Assembly (NCBI RefSeq): GCF_035989285.1 | Contig: NZ_CP108513.1 | Location: 1,054,001-1,118,000, forward strand | Direction: 5' to 3' | From: Streptomyces sp. NBC_01235 | GTDB taxonomy: Bacteria > Actinomycetota > Actinomycetes > Streptomycetales > Streptomycetaceae | Length of the DNA: 64,000 bases | Shown: piece by piece, positions 37,464-45,901 of the stretch | Layout: every line of letters starts with the position of its first letter | How positions within the stretch are numbered: position 1 is the first letter of the stretch | Made by a program: the position numbers and the translations under genes | The notes under the pieces: model-generated | What the model saw: the letters and a program-made list of their open reading frames with translations, nothing else | Told to the model about the DNA's origin: nothing | The model's database searches: none

Positions 37464-39332
37464 TCAGCCGGTTCGGGCCGGGAGCGAGGGCAAGGGAGCC
37501 ATGGCCGGGGCGGTGACGTCCGCGGCGATGACGTCCGCGTTCTGGACGAAATCCGTCCAGAAGCCGGGTCGGCTGCTGCCGCCCTGCATGAACCAGCGGG
37601 TGTGCTCGGTGGGGATGCCGAGGACGTACAGGCCGCGGTCGGGCAGGCCGGTGTGGTCCACAGGGTGGAAGGGGGCGCCGGTCACGGCGACGCCGCCGGT
37701 GTCGAAGCGGTCTCCGTCCGTGCCGTGGTTGACGTACGACGTCCAGATGCCCTTCTCGCGCAGGCTGCGCGTGAGGGGGTGGGGGTCCAGACGTATGTCG
37801 GGCGTGGGGACGCGGGCGTCGATGACGGTGTCCACGAGGATCTCGGACCCGGTCACGTAGGGCGAGTGGACGCCGAAGCGTCCCGAGGGGTGCGGACGGA
37901 TGCGGGTGTCGGGGCCGGCCACGCGCAGGACGCCGCAGCGCAGCAGGGCGTCGACCTGCCGCAGCCGCCTGCGTGGGGGCCCCGCGGCGAGGAAGGAGCT
38001 GCGGGGGACGTACCAGCCGAGGAACTCCTCGCGGTGCGAGACGGGGGTCAGGCCCGCGAAGTCGACGAGGGAGCGGATCACGGCGCGGGAGTCGCGGATG
38101 ACGTCCAGGGCGGCCTTGAGCGGGTCGTCGACGTTGCCCGCGTCAGCGTGCGCCAGGTCTTCGGCCAGTGCGTCGGTCAGGGCCCGGGTGAACTCCTCGG
38201 GTCCGGCGAAGTGCCGGCCGGCGAAGGGGCGGGCCTGGGCGTCCAGGTCGATGCGGGGCACGTCGCCGAGGCCGTGTCCGGCGGCGACGGCGGGGACGTC
38301 GGGTACACCGCTCTCGGCGGCGGCGACGACCTCCGCCTCGAGCGCGGCGGCCTTCCCGGGCTCTCCGCGGGAGGCCAAAGTCGTGGCGTAGTAGACGAGT
38401 TCGACCTCGGCGAGCAGCCATGGCAGGGCGTGGTCGGCGAAGGAGAGCGCGCCGTGGCGGCCGCGGGACAGGACCCGTTCGGTGGTGAACAGCACGTGGC
38501 GGTGGCGGTGGTCGTGGTGTTTCTGGTTGCGGCCGCGGGCGGGCAGTGGCATCCCGCTGCGGGAGCCGGCCACGATGACGGGTTCGCTGCCGCTGGGCCG
38601 GTAGAGGAGCCGGCCGGCGTCCTCGTCGTAGTGTCCGCCGCGGCCCTCGGTGAGCGCGGCCATCACGTCGTAGAAGGACAGGCCGAGTCCGAGGACGCCG
38701 ACCGTCGACCCGGCGGGTATCTCGTCCAGGGGCATGTCGGCGGCACTGTCCCCCGCGATGTGGCGCAGTCCGGGATGGCGGGCGGCATGGGCGGCGAGGC
38801 GGCGCTGGTTGCCGGTGAGTTCGGGGCGGGTGTGTCCGGTGGTCAGCACGACGCGGTCGGCGGTGAGGCGGGTGCCGCCCCGGAGGGTGAGCCGGTATCC
38901 GTCGGCGGTGCGCTGGAGCGCGTCCACCGTCGCGTGTACGGGGATCAGCCGCACTCTTTCGGGGAGATTCTTTTCGATCGTGTCGAGAAGAAACTGCATA
39001 TAGCGTCCGTGGAGGGCGCGCGGTGCGTAACTGTTGGGCCCCGGGTATTCCGGGTCGACGGAACTCCACCACTGGGCGAGCGAAGGGCCGGCGCCGGGTC
39101 TGGCGGGGCCGCCGTCGGGTGGGCCGGAGAACGCGGAGACCTCGTCGGCGACGGTGTTCATCAGGAACCATCGCGGCTGGTCGGTGCGCCAGATGCGGCC
39201 GGTGCCGACCCGGTGGGAGTCGATGAGGTAGATCTCCACGGCCTCGTGGACCGGTCCTTCGGCGAGGCGCGCCGCCATGCGTTCGAGGACGGAGACCCCA
39301 CGCGGCCCACTGCCGACGATTGCCACCTTCAT
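37464..39332 (-). CDS. FAD/NAD(P)-binding oxidoreductase
   Basis: 622 aa. N-terminal dinucleotide site KVAIVGSGPRGVSVLERMA, then WRTDQPRWFLMNTVADEVSA, a TTGHTRPE motif, and a second nucleotide site STVGVLGLGLSFYDVMAALT; the C-terminal VLGIPTEHTRWFMQGGSSRP is typical of the NAD_binding_9-type family, whose reactions are mostly unknown. A monooxygenase or dehydrogenase role on a pathway intermediate is inferred. Start ATG 39332 with GAAGGGG RBS. Divergent from the isochorismatase-like gene. Confidence 0.75.
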   Translation of the reverse strand: MKVAIVGSGPRGVSVLERMAARLAEGPVHEAVEIYLIDSHRVGTGRIWRTDQPRWFLMNTVADEVSAFSGPPDGGPARPGAGPSLAQWWSSVDPEYPGPNSYAPRALHGRYMQFLLDTIEKNLPERVRLIPVHATVDALQRTADGYRLTLRGGTRLTADRVVLTTGHTRPELTGNQRRLAAHAARHPGLRHIAGDSAADMPLDEIPAGSTVGVLGLGLSFYDVMAALTEGRGGHYDEDAGRLLYRPSGSEPVIVAGSRSGMPLPARGRNQKHHDHRHRHVLFTTERVLSRGRHGALSFADHALPWLLAEVELVYYATTLASRGEPGKAAALEAEVVAAAESGVPDVPAVAAGHGLGDVPRIDLDAQARPFAGRHFAGPEEFTRALTDALAEDLAHADAGNVDDPLKAALDVIRDSRAVIRSLVDFAGLTPVSHREEFLGWYVPRSSFLAAGPPRRRLRQVDALLRCGVLRVAGPDTRIRPHPSGRFGVHSPYVTGSEILVDTVIDARVPTPDIRLDPHPLTRSLREKGIWTSYVNHGTDGDRFDTGGVAVTGAPFHPVDHTGLPDRGLYVLGIPTEHTRWFMQGGSSRPGFWTDFVQNADVIAADVTAPAMAPLPSLPARTG

Positions 39333-39425
39333 TTGTACCCCTTCCGGGAATCGGATTTCCGCCCTCTTGCATTTTGAAGGTAGGAGCTTCGACATCCGGG
39401 TTCAACACTGATTCATTGATTCATC

Positions 39426-39444
39426 GCATGAGTGTTTCTCATGC
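39426..39444. promoter_or_regulatory. Inverted repeat in the divergent promoter region
   Basis: GCATGAG-N5-CTCATGC (7+5+7), preceded by a tandem TGATTCAT repeat (39413-39424 region), in the low-GC interval between the FAD/NAD(P) gene (minus) and the isochorismatase-like gene (plus). Candidate shared operator. Confidence 0.5.
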
Positions 39445-39473
39445 AATTCACGAGCGGAAGGAAAGAGAAGAAA

Positions 39474-40130
39474 ATGGACTGGGCTGGGACACCGCAGCGG
39501 GGCCCGGGCGAGCGCCCCGCGCTGCTCGTACTGGACCTCATCAACGAGATCGTCCACCCGAACGGCAAGTACGCGGCCGACGGTTACGGCGCGCAGGCGC
39601 GTGAGCGGGGTGTCCTCGTCACGGCCGCCGACGCGATCCGGCGGGCCCGCGCCGCGGACATACCGGTGATCTACGTCGTCGTCGGCTTCTCCCCCGGGTA
39701 CCCGGAGTGGCCGGCCGGGTCCCCGGTCTTCGAGAAGGCGAAGGACGACGGCCGTCTGGTCCTGGGTTCCTGGGCGACGCAGGTGCACGACGCACTCGCG
39801 CCACGGCCCGGGGAACCGGTGGTCGTCAAGCACCGCATCAGCCCGTTCCACGGCACGAACCTGGAGGTGCTGTTGCGTACGGCGGGCATCGACACGCTGC
39901 TGCTCACCGGCGTCTCCACGGAACTGGTGGTGCTCACCACCGCGCAGGCCGCCCACGACCGGGACTACCGCGTGCGGGTTCTCGAGGACGCGACGCTGGC
40001 GGGCGACGCCGAGATCCACGAAGCCGCGCTGAAGATCCTGTCCCGGATCTCGACGGTCACCACGGTCGCCGAGGCGCTGCCTGCCGCCCGGCCGGTCTCC
40101 GCCGCCGAGCGGCAGGGCACTCGGTCATGA
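39474..40130 (+). CDS. Isochorismatase-fold hydrolase lacking the usual Cys
   Basis: 218 aa cysteine-hydrolase/isochorismatase superfamily protein. The Asp (ALLVLDLINEIVHP) and Lys (VVVKHRISPFHGTNLE) of the triad are present, but the position of the nucleophilic Cys in the GVxTxxCV motif is Val (LLTGVSTELVVLTTAQAAHD). True isochorismatases such as PhzD also lack this Cys and cleave vinyl ethers by acid catalysis, so amidase activity is unlikely. Good RBS (GGAAGGAAAG). Stop overlaps the aminotransferase ATG (ATGA). Confidence 0.8.
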   Translation: MDWAGTPQRGPGERPALLVLDLINEIVHPNGKYAADGYGAQARERGVLVTAADAIRRARAADIPVIYVVVGFSPGYPEWPAGSPVFEKAKDDGRLVLGSWATQVHDALAPRPGEPVVVKHRISPFHGTNLEVLLRTAGIDTLLLTGVSTELVVLTTAQAAHDRDYRVRVLEDATLAGDAEIHEAALKILSRISTVTTVAEALPAARPVSAAERQGTRS

Positions 40131-41308
40131 GGGCGCGAGCCGCGGCCCGTTTCCACGCCGTCGAGGAGTCGGCGACGTACGCGGTCTTCGACATGGTGGC
40201 GCGGATGCGCGCGCAGGGCCTGGAGGTGGTGGATCTGGGCGGCGGTGAGCCGGACTTCGACACCGCCGGCCATGTCGTGGACGAGGCGGTGGGCGCGCTG
40301 CGCGACGGTTTCACGCACTACACGCCGAGCCGCGGGCTGCCCGCGCTGCTGCGAGCGGTCTCGGCGAAGCTCGCCGGGGACAACGGGGTCGTGGCGGACG
40401 CGGCCACCGACATCGTCGTCACGCCGTCGGCGAAGCACGCCCTGTTCGCCGCGCTGGTGACGGTGCTCGATCCCGGCGACGAGCTGCTCGTGCCGACGCC
40501 GAGCTGGGTCAGCTACACGGAGATGGCGCGGCTGATCGGGGCGCGGCCCGTGCAGGTCGCCCTCGACGGGGCGGACGGCTTCCGGATCACGGCGGAGCTG
40601 CTGGAGCGGCACGTCTCCCCGCGGACGAAGGCGCTGCTGGTCAACTCGCCGAACAATCCCACGGGCCGGTCGCTGACCGCCGAGGAGGCGGCCGTGATCG
40701 CCCGGTTCGCGCAGGAGCACGACGTCCTGCTGATCTCGGACGAGATCTACGAGAAGATCCTCTACGACGGCCGCGCCCATCTCAGCCTGGCCGCGCAGCC
40801 GGGCTGCGCCGAACGCACCATCACGGTGAACGGCTTCTCCAAGGGCTACGCGATGACCGGCTGGCGCCTGGGCTACGCGGCCGGGCCCACCGATCTGATG
40901 GCGCAGCTGCTGAAGGTGCAGCAGCACACGGTGGGCTGCACGGCGTCGTTCGTGCAGCGGGGTGGCGTGGCCGCACTGACCGGCTCGCAGGAGCCGGTCG
41001 AGTGGATGACCGCGCAGTACGCGGCCCGCCGGGATCTCATCGTGCGGGGGCTGAACTCGCTGCCCGGGGTGTCCTGTTCGCCGCCCGACGGGGCGTTCTA
41101 CGCCTTCGCCGACATACGCGGCACGGGGTTCGCGGACTCGGCGTCGTTCGCGCGGTGGCTGCTGCGGGAGGCGGGAGTGGCCGTGATGCCGGGTTCCGCG
41201 TTCGGGCCGGGCGGTGAGGGCTTCGTCCGGCTGTCGTTCGCGACGTCGCCCAAGGTGCTGCAAACGGCGCTGGACCGCATGGCGCGGGCGCTGGCCGGCC
41301 GGGCCTGA
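40127..41308 (+). CDS. PLP-dependent class I aminotransferase
   Basis: 393 aa of the aspartate aminotransferase I-gamma type: VVDLGGGEPDFDTAGHVVDE, LVNSPNNPTGRSLT, LISDEIYEKILYDG, VNGFSKGYAMTGWRLGY (PLP-binding Lys) and a C-terminal GEGFVRLSFATS (carboxylate-binding Arg). Probably interconverts a pathway 2-oxo acid and amino acid, e.g. at the end of the chain built by the LeuA/C/D-like enzymes (inference). Translationally coupled to the isochorismatase-fold gene. Confidence 0.9.
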   Translation: MRARAAARFHAVEESATYAVFDMVARMRAQGLEVVDLGGGEPDFDTAGHVVDEAVGALRDGFTHYTPSRGLPALLRAVSAKLAGDNGVVADAATDIVVTPSAKHALFAALVTVLDPGDELLVPTPSWVSYTEMARLIGARPVQVALDGADGFRITAELLERHVSPRTKALLVNSPNNPTGRSLTAEEAAVIARFAQEHDVLLISDEIYEKILYDGRAHLSLAAQPGCAERTITVNGFSKGYAMTGWRLGYAAGPTDLMAQLLKVQQHTVGCTASFVQRGGVAALTGSQEPVEWMTAQYAARRDLIVRGLNSLPGVSCSPPDGAFYAFADIRGTGFADSASFARWLLREAGVAVMPGSAFGPGGEGFVRLSFATSPKVLQTALDRMARALAGRA

Positions 41309-41330
41309 CGGACTGCGCGCAGACCACGGG

Positions 41331-42806
41331 TCACGTGGTGCGTCCGGGAGCGCGACGCCGGACGCCCACGGCCAGCACGGCGCCGACGGCGAAGGCCGCC
41401 GCCGCGATGCCCGCCGACAGACGCAGCCCCGAGGTGAAGTCGCCCGCCGCGGCGGCCAGGGTGCCGAACAGGGCCACCCCGACGGCGCTGCCGACCTGCC
41501 GGGCGACGTTGAAGACGGCGGAGGCGATGCCCGCGCCGGAGACGGGGGCGGTCTCGATGATGGCGGCGGTGGCGGCGAGGGCGGTCATGGTCTGGCCCAG
41601 CCCGGTGGCGATCAGGGCGAACAGCAGGACCGGGTACGGGGTGTCGGGCCGGGCGGTCAGCCAGCCGAGGAAGCCCACGGCGCCCAGGGCGAGTCCGCCG
41701 GCCATCGGGATGTACGGGCCGGTGCGGGCGGCCAGGCGGCTGAAGAGCGGGGCCGCGACGAGTCCCATGCACACCGACGGCAGCAGGGCGAGGCCGGTGT
41801 CCAGGACTGTGAAGCCGCGCTCCTGCTGGAAGTAGAGGGTGGTCAGGAAGAGCATGCCGTAGTAGCCGAGGCTGATCAGCAGGCCGATCGCGGCGGTCGC
41901 GGTGAACGCGCCCGAGCGAAACAGGGACGGCGGCAGCAGTGGCGCACGCCGGCCGCGTCCGGCCCGTTCGCGTGCTTCCAGGGTGCGCTCGACCAGTGCG
42001 AAGGCGGTCAGGCAGGCCGCGCCCGCGCCGAACGCCGCCAGGACCAGAGGGGAGGTCCAGCCGTGTGAGCCGGCCTCGTTGAGGCCGCCGGCCAGGGCGA
42101 CGAGGCCGACGATGCCGAGCACCTGGCCGGCCGGGTCCATGCGGCGGGCGGGTGTCTTGCGGGGAGTGGCCGGGATGTGACGGAGGGTCAGGGCGACGGC
42201 GAGCGCGGCGACCGGCAGGTTCAGCCAGAACACGGAGCGCCACTCGAGCCCGGAGACGAGGAGACCGCCCACCGCGGGTCCGGCGCCGAAGGCGATCGAG
42301 GCGACGGCGCCCCACACGGCGATGGCCCGGGCCCGCACCGCGCGGTCGGGGTAGGTGGCCTGGAGCAGCGCGAGCGAGGCGGGCACGAGCAGGGCGGCGC
42401 CGGCGCCCTGGGCGAGCCGTCCGGCAATCAGGGTGCCGGAGGTGCCGGCGAGACCGCAGACCAGGGAGGCCGCGGTGAAGACGCCGAGCCCGGTGAGGAA
42501 CATGCGTCGGTGGCCGAGCCGGTCGGCGAGCCCGCCGCCCAGGAGCAGCAGCCCGGCGAAGACGGTGCTGTAGCCGTCGACGATCCACTGGAGGGCGGAG
42601 GCCCCGGTGTCGAGGGCGGTGCGGATCTCGGGGACGGCGACGTTGACGACGGTGACGTCCAGCATCACCAGGAAGTAGCCGAGGCTGAGGGCGATCAGCG
42701 GGGGCAGGGTGAGGGCGGGCCGGCCGGCCGGGGCGGGCGAGGGGGCGGCAGCGGCACACGGTGTAGCGGTCCGCCCGTTTTCGGGGGTGAGGTCGGTGGT
42801 GGTCAT
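41331..42806 (-). CDS. MFS drug:H+ antiporter (DHA2, 14-TM type)
   Basis: 491-aa exporter. Motif C-like and family blocks: LSLGYFLVMLDVTVVNVAVP, LQWIVDGYSTVFAGLLLLGG, ADRLGHRRMFLTGLGVFTAA, RLAQGAGAALLVPASLALLQ and WRSVFWLNLPVAALAVALTL. About 14 helices. Divergent from an ArsR-type regulator with an inverted repeat between them, the classic arrangement of a repressor-controlled efflux gene. Probable self-resistance or product export. Confidence 0.88.
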   Translation of the reverse strand: MTTTDLTPENGRTATPCAAAAPSPAPAGRPALTLPPLIALSLGYFLVMLDVTVVNVAVPEIRTALDTGASALQWIVDGYSTVFAGLLLLGGGLADRLGHRRMFLTGLGVFTAASLVCGLAGTSGTLIAGRLAQGAGAALLVPASLALLQATYPDRAVRARAIAVWGAVASIAFGAGPAVGGLLVSGLEWRSVFWLNLPVAALAVALTLRHIPATPRKTPARRMDPAGQVLGIVGLVALAGGLNEAGSHGWTSPLVLAAFGAGAACLTAFALVERTLEARERAGRGRRAPLLPPSLFRSGAFTATAAIGLLISLGYYGMLFLTTLYFQQERGFTVLDTGLALLPSVCMGLVAAPLFSRLAARTGPYIPMAGGLALGAVGFLGWLTARPDTPYPVLLFALIATGLGQTMTALAATAAIIETAPVSGAGIASAVFNVARQVGSAVGVALFGTLAAAAGDFTSGLRLSAGIAAAAFAVGAVLAVGVRRRAPGRTT

Positions 42807-42828
42807 GGCACCAGCTTCGACGCCGGAT

Positions 42829-42848
42829 ACTTCGCCACAGGACGAAGT
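42829..42848. promoter_or_regulatory. Operator candidate between MFS exporter and ArsR-type regulator
   Basis: Inverted repeat ACTTCG-N8-CGAAGT centred in the 64-bp gap between the divergent starts (42806 and 42871), well placed to repress both genes. Confidence 0.6.
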
Positions 42849-42870
42849 GTCGTTGTCGTACGGTGGTGTC

Positions 42871-43710
42871 ATGCCGAACACCAGCAGCACCACGGGGGCA
42901 TCCGCCCGCGGCACGGGCGCGTCGCGGCGCCCGGGCCCCGCATCCGGTGAACACCCCGGTGCGCCGCTCAAGCACCAGACCGACATCGCCCGCGCCGCGG
43001 CCCTCATCGCCGATCCGTCGCGCGCCCGCATCCTGAAGTGCCTGGCCGACGGCCGCGCCCTGCCGGCGAGCGCGTTGGCCGGTGAGGCGGGGATCACCGC
43101 CGCCACGGCCAGCGCACACCTCGCCAAGCTCGTCGAGGGAGAGTTCGTCACCGTCGAGGCGCGGGGCCGGCACCGCTACTACCGGCTGTTCGGGCCGGAC
43201 GTGAGCGCCGCGCTGGAGGCGCTCGCCCTGATCGCCCCGCCGCTGGCCATCACATCCCTGAAGCAGAGCAGCCGCACCAACGCCCTGCACCGCTCCCGGA
43301 CCTGCTACGACCATCTGGCCGGGCGGCTCGGCGTCGCCCTGATGCAGTCGCTGCTCGACCTCAGGGTGCTCACCGGCCACGACGGCATCCACCGGCCCGC
43401 CGAGGCGGTACGGGACAGGCCGTCGTCGTACGGCCGCGACATCGTCTACGAACTGTCCGGCGAGGGCACGTCGATCCTCGCCGAACTGGGCGTCGACACG
43501 GATCGGTTGCCGCCGCGCCGCCCTGCGATCCGCTACTGCGTCGACTGGAGCGAGCACCAGCACCACCTCGCGGGCGGGCTCGGCGCGACGCTCAAGGCGC
43601 GTCTGTTCGAACTCGGCTGGGTTCGGTGGGGCGCCGCACCGCGCGTAGTGCACCTGACGGACGAGGGCGCCGCCGGCCTGGAGCGGACGCTGGGGCTCGT
43701 GTTCGCGTGA
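42871..43710 (+). CDS. ArsR-family winged-helix regulator
   Basis: 279 aa, longer than simple ArsR repressors. The HTH is at about residues 40-110 (ARAAALIADPSRARILKCLA, AGITAATASAHLAKLVEGEF). The C-terminal part (SRTCYDHLAGRLGVALMQSL, EHQHHLAGGLGATL, RVVHLTDEGAAGL) is the usual extension of this transporter-linked family. The metal-binding ELCVCD motif is absent, so it probably senses an organic ligand. Divergent from the exporter it likely controls. Confidence 0.85.
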   Translation: MPNTSSTTGASARGTGASRRPGPASGEHPGAPLKHQTDIARAAALIADPSRARILKCLADGRALPASALAGEAGITAATASAHLAKLVEGEFVTVEARGRHRYYRLFGPDVSAALEALALIAPPLAITSLKQSSRTNALHRSRTCYDHLAGRLGVALMQSLLDLRVLTGHDGIHRPAEAVRDRPSSYGRDIVYELSGEGTSILAELGVDTDRLPPRRPAIRYCVDWSEHQHHLAGGLGATLKARLFELGWVRWGAAPRVVHLTDEGAAGLERTLGLVFA

Positions 43711-43824
43711 CCGGACCCGGCCTCCACTTCGGTGGAGGCGCTGGTACGACATCGGCGTAAGCGGTGGACGGGGCCTCCTCCGAAGGCCGATGTGCGGCGG
43801 CGGCGCGGCGGCGAGGCTCGGGGT

Positions 43825-44832
43825 ATGGAACCCATCTACGTACTGTCCGGGCCAGAGCGCGAGCAACTGACCGCGGTGCTGCGCTCCGTGGCCAAGAACC
43901 CCTACGAGGGCTACGAGGACTTCTCGCGTGCCGTCGGCGACCTGATCGCGCGGGGTGAGGTGCCCGCCTTCTTCGCCGACGTCTGTGCCCGCGTCCACCA
44001 CGACCGGGCGACGGGTGCCTCCGACGCGCACGTGCTGCGCAACTGCCCGCTGGACGAGGACATCCCGCTGCTGGACCTGGACGACCCGGTCGCGGACAAG
44101 CACGCGCGGAAGAAGACGTTCATCGGCGAGGCGTTCCTGGAGCTCTTCGCCCAACTGGTGAAGACTCCGCTGCTGTCCTACGCGACCCGTTTCAACGGGG
44201 ACTTCTTCACTGACGTCGTCGCCATCAACCGCTACAGCGGGATGCAGACGGGATTCAGCGACAGCGAGCTGGTCTACCACAACGACCGCACGGCCCATCC
44301 CGTGCGGGCGGACTTCATCTCGCTGCTCGGCATGCACTGCCCCGAAGGCGAGTTCATCTACACCGGGTTCGTCGACGGGCGTGACCTGCTCGCGCATCTG
44401 ACGGACGAGGAACAGCGACAGCTCAGGACGGCCCAGTTCGTCACGCCGTTCGACGTGTTCTCGCGGGACAACAACAAGGAACTGACCGTCTCCGAGGTCC
44501 ACCCGATCCTGGAGAACCACCACAGCTTCCGCTACCTGGACACGTGCACGACGGCCGCGCCGGGCGCTCCCGAGTCCGCGAAGGACGCGCTGCTGGCGCT
44601 CAAGGACGCGCTGGTGCGCGCGGACAAGACCCGTCACCGCATCCGGACCGGTGACCTGTTCGCCTTCGCCAACCAGGACGGGCTGCACAGCCGCGACAAG
44701 ATGGAGATCAACGATGCGGCGCGGGCGCGACAGCGCTGGCTGTTGAAGACGTACGCCTTCCGCGACGAAGCGGCCGCCGAACGGCACGCGGACCGCTGGC
44801 TGGACGGGGTGCGCGGACGCGTGGGCGACTGA
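43825..44832 (+). CDS. Fe(II)/2-oxoglutarate oxygenase, second of the locus
   Basis: 335 aa. Candidate facial triad: SELVYHNDRTAHPVRADFIS (His-x-Asp) and NQDGLHSRDKMEI (distal His) followed by Arg-rich QRWLLKTYAFR, as in TauD/clavaminate-synthase relatives. Sequence is quite different from the oxygenase at 32673, so it probably acts on another position or intermediate. ATG 43825 after GGGT with weak RBS. Stands between the ArsR gene and the minus-strand LuxR gene; it may be transcribed with the ArsR gene (114-bp gap). Confidence 0.75.
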   Translation: MEPIYVLSGPEREQLTAVLRSVAKNPYEGYEDFSRAVGDLIARGEVPAFFADVCARVHHDRATGASDAHVLRNCPLDEDIPLLDLDDPVADKHARKKTFIGEAFLELFAQLVKTPLLSYATRFNGDFFTDVVAINRYSGMQTGFSDSELVYHNDRTAHPVRADFISLLGMHCPEGEFIYTGFVDGRDLLAHLTDEEQRQLRTAQFVTPFDVFSRDNNKELTVSEVHPILENHHSFRYLDTCTTAAPGAPESAKDALLALKDALVRADKTRHRIRTGDLFAFANQDGLHSRDKMEINDAARARQRWLLKTYAFRDEAAAERHADRWLDGVRGRVGD

Positions 44833-44863
44833 CGTCCCGGGCGCGCCGGTCCACGTCGCGCCG

Positions 44864-45595
44864 TCACGACCAGGGTGGGCGGTCCTCGTCGAGCGCTTGG
44901 CGCATCAGCAGGACCGCCTCCAGGCGGTTGCGCACGGACAGTTTGGTCAGCGCGTGCGACACATGGCTCTTGACGGTCGCCGGGGTGACCTTCAGGCGCC
45001 GGGCCGCCTCGCGTGTGGACATGCCTTCCGCGAGCACCGTGAGCACCTCGCGCTCGCGTTCGGTCAGAGAGCGCAGACGCAGGCCGACCGAGCGGTCGCC
45101 GCGCGGGCGCGCGGGAGCGGTCGTGGTCACGCGACCCGCCGGCGGGCACAGGCCCACCAGCTCCGGCGACACCACGACGTATCCGGCGGCCACCGCCCGC
45201 ACCGCGGCCGCGAGCCGGCCGATCGCAGGGTCCTTGACCAGTACCCCCGCGCAGCCCGCGGCCAGCGCGTCCCCGACGGTCCGCGCCGTCCACCGCGTGT
45301 CGAGGAGCAGGACGCGCACCCCCTTGTGCACCAGGCCGGGCACGAGGGAGGCCGGCCGGGGCCGGAAGGCGTCGGCGAGCACGACGACGTCGACGCCGTC
45401 CAAGGGCCAGCGGTGCAGTGGGCGGCCGCTGTCGGCGGTGCCCAGCACCCTGATCCGGTCGGCTCCGTCCAGTGCCCCCGCCAGGACGTGCCGGGACACC
45501 GGGTCGGCGTCGGCGAGCAGGACGCTGACGTCGGGGGCCTCCGGCTCGTACAGCAGGACGCGGCCGTTCTCGGTGCTTCGCACGGTCATCTCCAC
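44864..45595 (-). CDS. LuxR-type response regulator, orphan
   Basis: 243 aa. N-terminal receiver-like domain (VSVLLADADPVSRHVLAGAL, VDVVVLADAF, GVLVKDPAIGRLAAAV with the conserved Lys) and C-terminal LuxR HTH (LTEREREVLTVLAEGMSTRE AARRLKVTPATVKSHVSHAL). No histidine kinase gene is nearby, so it is probably an atypical or orphan regulator of the locus. GTG 45595 is used because GGAGA lies 8 nt upstream; ATG 45589 is possible. Confidence 0.85.
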   Translation of the reverse strand: MEMTVRSTENGRVLLYEPEAPDVSVLLADADPVSRHVLAGALDGADRIRVLGTADSGRPLHRWPLDGVDVVVLADAFRPRPASLVPGLVHKGVRVLLLDTRWTARTVGDALAAGCAGVLVKDPAIGRLAAAVRAVAAGYVVVSPELVGLCPPAGRVTTTAPARPRGDRSVGLRLRSLTEREREVLTVLAEGMSTREAARRLKVTPATVKSHVSHALTKLSVRNRLEAVLLMRQALDEDRPPWS

Positions 45596-45742
45596 GCGCT
45601 GTCTCCTTTCTCACCGGGCAGCGTGCGCCGCGGACGGGCGGACCGGGGCCGGCGTTCGGCCGGCCCCGGTCCGGGCGTTGCCAATGCCGTGGCAGGCACC
45701 GTTTGCCCGTGAAGGAGCGGCGTTCGGTGCGTGCTCTGGGGG

Positions 45743-45868
45743 TCCCCCCGGCCGAAGGCTGGGGGAGTGCCCGGCGAAGGCCCTCGTACTGGACGTACGT
45801 GGGTCTTCGGCCGGTGGGGCGAGTGGGGGCACCTCCCACGCCTTGAGGCAGTGGGGAGCGTGCCGGGC
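45743..45868. repeat. Streptomyces-type intergenic palindromic repeat pair
   Basis: A first hairpin (TCCCCCCGGCCGAAGGCTGGGGGA region, 45743-45766) and a second (ACCTCCCACGCCTTGAGGCA followed by GTGGGGAG, about 45831-45857) bracket a GTCTTCGGCC segment. I recall such GGGGGTCC.../CACCTCCCA... elements as recurrent between Streptomyces genes. It fills most of the 306-bp gap 45596-45901; no gene is seen there. Confidence 0.5.
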
Positions 45869-45901
45869 GTCGCGACGGGGCGAACGTCGCCTGTCACGGC
45901 A

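Noticed and set aside
36918..39377. 819-codon plus-strand open frame
   Set aside because: Opposite to the FAD/NAD(P) and cupin genes; Gly/Val/Glu-rich shadow typical of high-GC DNA.
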